Below the pieces are notes generated by a model. That model did no database searches. It was not told the DNA's origin and was given only the letters and a program-made list of their open reading frames with translations. Made by a program: the position numbers and the translations under genes. This document shows, piece by piece, positions 63,418-64,000 of a stretch of 64,000 bases of DNA; position 1 is the first letter of the stretch; every line of letters begins with the position of its first letter. Origin of the DNA: Arcobacter acticola (GTDB lineage Bacteria; Campylobacterota; Campylobacteria; Campylobacterales; Arcobacteraceae); NCBI RefSeq assembly GCF_013177675.1, contig NZ_CP042652.1, positions 1,488,001-1,552,000 of the forward strand. Direction: 5' to 3'.

Positions 63418-64000
63418 TTAAATTAAAAATTGCTTTGCTAGTTTTATACACTCATCAATTGATGTTTCAGAACTAATAGTATAATCAACATTTTTTGGTA
63501 GATAAAGAGCTGTAGTTTTTCCAATAACTATGGCCTTATATGAATCATTCCAAGAATATTGTTGGAAGAAACACTCTACACTTGAAGGTGATGTAAAAAT
63601 AAAAACAGAATTGTTTTCTAAAGCAACATTTGACTTTTTACAAGAAGTTTTATATACAACTAATTCATCCAATAAAACATCATTATTTTTTAGTATATCA
63701 ACTAAATTTGAAACAGTTTTTAATGCTTTTATATAAAGAACTTTTTTGTTTTTTAATAGCGCTATTAATTCTTGAGCGAAATCATTTCCATGGGATGTAA
63801 TGCCAGTAAAAGCAATTTTTCCACCTAACTTTTCAATAACTTGAGCAGTTTTAGGAGCAATGGCGAAGGAAGGTATTTTTTTCCAATCTTTATTAAAAGA
63901 TTCTAAAGAATAAACTGCATTTTTTGATGTGAAAATTAGAGCATCATATTTTAATAAATCTATTTTTGATTCTATATATTCTATTTTGAAAACTTCTAAA
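63418..64000 (-). CDS. hemD: Uroporphyrinogen-III synthase, 5' truncated by the window edge
   Basis: One open frame runs from the stop at 63418-63420 to the window edge without interruption, so the true start lies beyond 64000; a TTG at 63672 is internal. The visible 194 residues show the two-domain HemD pattern: DALIFTSKNAVYSLES, AIAPKTAQVIEKLGG, GITSHGNDFAQELI, then VFIFTSPSSVECFF and AIVIGKTTALYL. HemD closes the tetrapyrrole ring, following HemB and HemC in heme synthesis. Confidence 0.9.
   Translation of the reverse strand, partial: LEVFKIEYIESKIDLLKYDALIFTSKNAVYSLESFNKDWKKIPSFAIAPKTAQVIEKLGGKIAFTGITSHGNDFAQELIALLKNKKVLYIKALKTVSNLVDILKNNDVLLDELVVYKTSCKKSNVALENNSVFIFTSPSSVECFFQQYSWNDSYKAIVIGKTTALYLPKNVDYTISSETSIDECIKLAKQFLI

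Noticed and set aside
63530-63736. A 68-codon plus-strand frame near the window end
   Set aside because: It is antisense to hemD, whose domain pattern is clear on the minus strand.

Overview
This window is a piece of a very AT-rich bacterial chromosome. The gene content points to Campylobacterota, most likely Arcobacter or a close relative. HobA, the futalosine-pathway enzyme MqnC, a XerH-type recombinase, the run lysC-hobA-holB-folP, and the run metG / small Cys protein / fbp / mobB / lipoprotein / slt / yggT / gltX are all arrangements I associate with this phylum from memory. Almost everything is ordinary single-copy housekeeping DNA. I see no prophage, insertion sequence or CRISPR array, and no cassette that looks like a new defence or biosynthetic system.

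Layout. 0-4.5 kb: a truncated DegT-type aminotransferase, lpxK and a PLDc_N peptide, then hemN and argF on the other strand. 4.7-7.6 kb: anaerobic ribonucleotide reduction, with the glycyl-radical domain encoded as its own 55-codon reading frame between nrdD and the activase gene. 7.6-10.5 kb: a response regulator/histidine kinase pair and hemB. 10.5-14.8 kb: ribA, rsmG, small membrane and cytochrome c genes, and glyS. 15-18.7 kb: an epimerase, a divergent HxlR regulator/nitroreductase pair with an SDR gene behind it, and a frameshifted small lipoprotein. 18.8-19.3 kb: three tRNA genes (initiator Met, elongator Met, Thr) on the minus strand behind a textbook sigma-70 promoter. 19.3-26 kb: ribB fused to a degenerate GTP cyclohydrolase domain, an unknown gene, and pckA with the oxaloacetate decarboxylase genes. 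26.3-37.8 kb: an S24 regulator, the metG-to-gltX block, an M16-like protein and mqnC. 37.8-49.6 kb: bamA, tyrA, folP-holB-hobA-lysC-nudH, hemW, prmC, an M3 peptidase and two unknown genes. 49.6-64 kb: all on the minus strand: cbiX-like, xerH, a cheYARDB operon, pnp, a phosphoribosyltransferase, lptD, an RDD protein, purD preceded by a probable 6S RNA, and hemD running off the edge.

How the genes fit together. Heme synthesis (hemB, hemD, hemN, possibly hemW), riboflavin synthesis (ribA, ribB), outer-membrane assembly (lpxK, bamA, lptD) and gluconeogenesis (pckA, fbp) are each represented by scattered genes. An imperfect palindrome beside xerH looks like the chromosome-dimer resolution site. 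Gene direction switches close to it (plus from 44.8 to 49.6 kb, minus from 49.6 kb onward), as expected near a replication terminus.

The observations most worth checking are: the split anaerobic ribonucleotide reductase; a full-length glutamyl-tRNA synthetase paralogue that has lost its HIGH histidine and KMSKS loop; the dif-like site; the 6S RNA; the paired dyads between the HxlR and nitroreductase genes; and the lipoprotein frameshift in an A6 run.
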